A stretch of 64,000 nt of DNA from an uncultured Clostridia bacterium. GTDB lineage: Bacteria; Bacillota; Clostridia; Christensenellales; Borkfalkiaceae. Both the position numbers and the translations under genes were made by a program. The stretch covers positions 32,881 to 96,880 of the forward strand of contig CAKQRE010000019.1 of NCBI GenBank assembly GCA_934271265.1. Reading direction: 5' to 3'. Below the pieces are notes generated by a model. That model had not been told where the DNA came from, did not search any database, and saw nothing but the letters and a program-made list of their open reading frames with translations. Positions 62,393 to 64,000 of the stretch are shown here, in pieces (the stretch's first letter is position 1; the number at the start of each line of letters is the position of its first letter).

Positions 62393-62818
62393 TCAGTCCT
62401 GCGCGGCGGCTTTCCCGAGCGCGCGGCATAAAACAAGTGCGTCGTCATCGGGCGTATTATTCGCTATTACCCCATCGCCAAGCAAAATACCGCCGTTTTC
62501 CGTCACGCGGTCCTGCCACTTTCTCATCCATTCGCCGTCACCCCAACCGTAGGAACCGAACAGCCCCACTTTCTTGCCCGAAAGTTTTCCTTCCGCTGCG
62601 GAAAAGAAAGGTTCGAATTCGCTTTCTTCCAGCTCTTCCGCTCCCATCGCGGGGCAACCGAAAACAAGCGCGTCCGCGTCGAGCGAGGATAGATCCGCCA
62701 TATTTACGGAAAGAAGAGAGACTTCGCCGCCGCCCTCTTTCACCCCTTCGGCAACGGCAGTCGCCATCGCCTCCGTATTGCCCGTACCGGACCAATAAAT
62801 TACAGAAACTTTTTTCAT
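62393..62818 (-). CDS. Flavodoxin
   Basis: 141 residues. FMN phosphate loop 'IYWSGTGNTEAMATAVAEG' at residues 7-25, then 'LVFGCPAMGAEELEESEFEPFF' and 'GLFGSYGWGDGEWMRKW', the two FMN-binding loops of short-chain flavodoxins. Replaces ferredoxin as electron carrier under iron shortage. Downstream of the DUF3793 gene (38-bp gap) and thus under the same operator-bearing promoter. Confidence 0.93.
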   Translation of the reverse strand: MKKVSVIYWSGTGNTEAMATAVAEGVKEGGGEVSLLSVNMADLSSLDADALVFGCPAMGAEELEESEFEPFFSAAEGKLSGKKVGLFGSYGWGDGEWMRKWQDRVTENGGILLGDGVIANNTPDDDALVLCRALGKAAAQD

Positions 62819-62856
62819 GTTATTACCTCTTTTTTTTTATTATATCGTATCCGCGT

Positions 62857-63399
62857 TTATGCCACACGGAAGATCTCTTCCAGCCGTTCGCCGCGATCCA
62901 TGCGCTTCAGGATACATTCGGAACACCTGCGGAATCTCGCGAACGTTTCCGCCGCCTTGCCTTCGTTTTCGTAAACCTTCCAATAGCCGCACAGTTTAAA
63001 ACCGCCGTGCGGGTTTTCGATAAATCCCATCACGTCCGCAAGAGGATATCCGAGAAAAACGCCTATCTCGTGCGGAAATTCGTTTTTCGTCATGCGGGAG
63101 CGAAGGATCGCGAGCGCGCCTTCCACACTTTTATACCGATATCCGTACCCCGCGAGAAAGGCTGAAATTTCACTTTCGAACAATATTTTTGCGAGCGATT
63201 CTTCCCGATAGATCAGAACGACCGCCCTGTCTCCGTTTTCCCGAAGAAAAAATCGGCGGAATCCTTTTTTTTCAAAACAAGAAGTCACTTTCTCAAAGAC
63301 TTCGTACTCCGCCGAACGGATACTCACCATGCTTGCCGCTTTGATACCGGCAAAGGTCATTCCGCAATTTCTGCCCAAAGAATATTCCGTTTCGCTCAT
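62857..63399 (-). CDS. DUF3793 family protein
   Basis: 180 residues from ATG 63399, directly after AAAGGAGGGCT. Family-like features: 'GIKAASMVSIR' near the N-terminus and 'NEFPHEIGVFLGYPLADVMGFIENPHGGFKLCGYWKVYENEGKA' in the C-terminal half, with conserved Cys in 'RFRRCSEC'. Function unknown; in Clostridia these genes commonly stand with feoA/feoB and flavodoxin. First gene of a two-gene operon with two inverted-repeat operators, consistent with metal control. Confidence 0.85.
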   Translation of the reverse strand: MSETEYSLGRNCGMTFAGIKAASMVSIRSAEYEVFEKVTSCFEKKGFRRFFLRENGDRAVVLIYREESLAKILFESEISAFLAGYGYRYKSVEGALAILRSRMTKNEFPHEIGVFLGYPLADVMGFIENPHGGFKLCGYWKVYENEGKAAETFARFRRCSECILKRMDRGERLEEIFRVA

Positions 63400-63410
63400 A
63401 GCCCTCCTTT

Positions 63411-63428
63411 GGTTAGCGAGTGCTAACC
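63411..63428. promoter_or_regulatory. Operator-like inverted repeat 1
   Basis: GGTTAGC-GAGT-GCTAACC, perfect 7-bp arms, immediately upstream of the DUF3793 ribosome binding site. Same arms as the repeat at 63520; resembles DtxR/IdeR-type sites (TTAGGTTAG half-sites). Confidence 0.7.
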
Positions 63429-63519
63429 ACCGATGAAAAATATATGCGGCTTTTTTCCGCACACGATCTTTTTCTTTCCCGTTGTTTCTTTCCTATCTGC
63501 AAAGAATCGGTTTGTTTAT

Positions 63520-63536
63520 GGTTAGCTACTGCTAAC
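63520..63536. promoter_or_regulatory. Operator-like inverted repeat 2
   Basis: GGTTAGC-TACT-GCTAAC, overlapping the expected transcription start of the promoter at 63544-63572. Same spacing and arms as operator 1, so probably bound by the same repressor. Confidence 0.72.
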
Positions 63537-63543
63537 TGTATTT

Positions 63544-63572
63544 ATCATACCATATCTTTTCCGAAAAAGCAA
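63544..63572 (-). promoter_or_regulatory. Promoter of the DUF3793-flavodoxin operon
   Basis: Minus strand TTGCTT (63567-63572), 17-bp spacer, TATGAT (63544-63549); operator 2 begins 8 bp after the -10 box. Confidence 0.7.
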
Positions 63573-63633
63573 GCGATTTTCATACTCTTTCCGAAAATTT
63601 TTTTTCGCGTGAAATCTGTCGATAACTGCTTTT

Positions 63634-63669
63634 ATGGCGGGCAAGAGTAATACGAAGCTTGCCCGGCAT
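63634..63669. repeat. Dispersed hairpin repeat, copy C
   Basis: ATGGCGGGCAAG, loop AGTAATACGA, CTTGCCCGGCAT; 12-nt arms with one mismatch. Same stem and loop as copies A and B. Confidence 0.75.
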
Positions 63670-63733
63670 CCGACCATTGAAAACCGATTTTTTTGCTATT
63701 TTTCCTGAATTCGCAGAAACACTAAACTATCAA

Positions 63734-63940
63734 CTTGTCTGACGGATCAGAATATCGAGGAGGGTTTCCCGTTAAAAATACTTCCAAGTTTTCGCCCCAC
63801 CTGACGGGCTGACAGAGACAAGAAAACGCCACAAACAAATATAATCTGAAAGTTTCAACACCGATAAAGGCTCCGTCCCTTAAGGACTAAGGGCGTACGA
63901 TAAGTTATTGTTATGATAAACCCGCATGGGATAAACGGAG
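63734..63940 (+). other. Gene-free right edge, possible structured RNA (runs off the window)
   Basis: From about 63700 to the end there is no credible gene. Nested pairings are visible on the plus strand: CTTGTCT/AGACAAG (63734-63740, 63816-63822) enclosing CCCGT/ACGGG (63768-63772, 63804-63808), then CTCCGT/ACGGAG (63871-63876, 63935-63940) enclosing the hairpin CCCTTA-AGGAC-TAAGGG (63877-63893) and CCC-GCAT-GGG (63921-63930). This could be a noncoding RNA or an intron start; no known family was recognised. Confidence 0.35.
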
Positions 63941-64000
63941 TTCTCGGAAAAGGATGATGCCCGAAGAAGGAAAAACGGACTCGGAAAGCAGTTGTTCCTT

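Noticed and set aside
63700..64000. Group II intron, RNase P, tmRNA, SRP or 6S RNA
   Set aside because: None of the conserved sequence landmarks I know (for example GUGYG intron start, GAGGAAAGUC, tRNA-like ends) is present in the visible part; left as an unassigned structured region.

Overview
The window looks like a chromosomal segment of a Gram-positive, spore-forming-lineage member of the Bacillota, most likely class Clostridia and possibly an uncultured gut clade. The evidence is spoVT next to a spoVB-family gene, HPr kinase, WhiA, a clostridial 2[4Fe-4S] ferredoxin, DUF3793 and DUF6062 proteins, strong GGAGG ribosome binding sites and TTGACA-17-TATAAT promoters. The exact taxon is inference. 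I saw no rRNA, tRNA or CRISPR array.

Region 1 (1-11.4 kb) starts with the 3' end of a topoisomerase III gene. It is followed on the minus strand by a cassette of HprK-like kinase (frameshifted), ABC exporter, PqqD-like protein and S26 peptidase, the usual helper set of a ribosomal-peptide system but without a visible precursor. Then come vanZ, yfbR, a BspA-type leucine-rich lipoprotein, a polar amino-acid ABC transporter, rsmI and trmN6, and a small ferredoxin gene.

Region 2 (11.7-15.6 kb) carries lower glycolysis: pgk-tpiA and gpmI, each with its own consensus promoter.

Region 3 (16.1-37.7 kb) is a surface-polysaccharide locus. A membrane-bound nucleotide-sugar 4,6-dehydratase faces a 15-gene minus-strand operon read from one promoter at 37.74 kb: PLP aminotransferase, initiating sugar transferase, glycosyltransferases, an acyltransferase, two TupA-like ATP-grasp proteins, a CapA-like protein, a Wzy-type polymerase, a 1477-residue secreted protein with a phosphodiester-glycosidase domain, a Wzx flippase, UDP-glucuronate 4-epimerase, UDP-glucose dehydrogenase and a PF14907-type nucleotidyltransferase. 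Base composition here differs from the flanks and is very AT-rich at 28-35 kb, suggesting acquisition. Uronate synthesis together with TupA- and CapA-like proteins points to an amino-acid-decorated uronic-acid polymer.

Region 4 (37.9-51.8 kb) holds spoVT-spoVB-yabN/mazG (the Bacillus order), dusB, a degenerate nitrilase, trmL, a DUF6062 gene, then divergently an SBP-like gene-murB-PHP-whiA-trpS, and an M3-type peptidase.

Region 5 (51.9-64 kb) has two AT-rich orphan genes, a cvpA-like/hprK/uvrC/cca/hydrolase/glpK operon, murG, and a flavodoxin-DUF3793 operon with twin metal-regulator-like operators. The right edge is a gene-free stretch that may encode a structured RNA.

Two families of small palindromic repeats run through the window: a MITE-like element (three copies, one a deletion derivative) and a short hairpin repeat (three copies plus one fragment).
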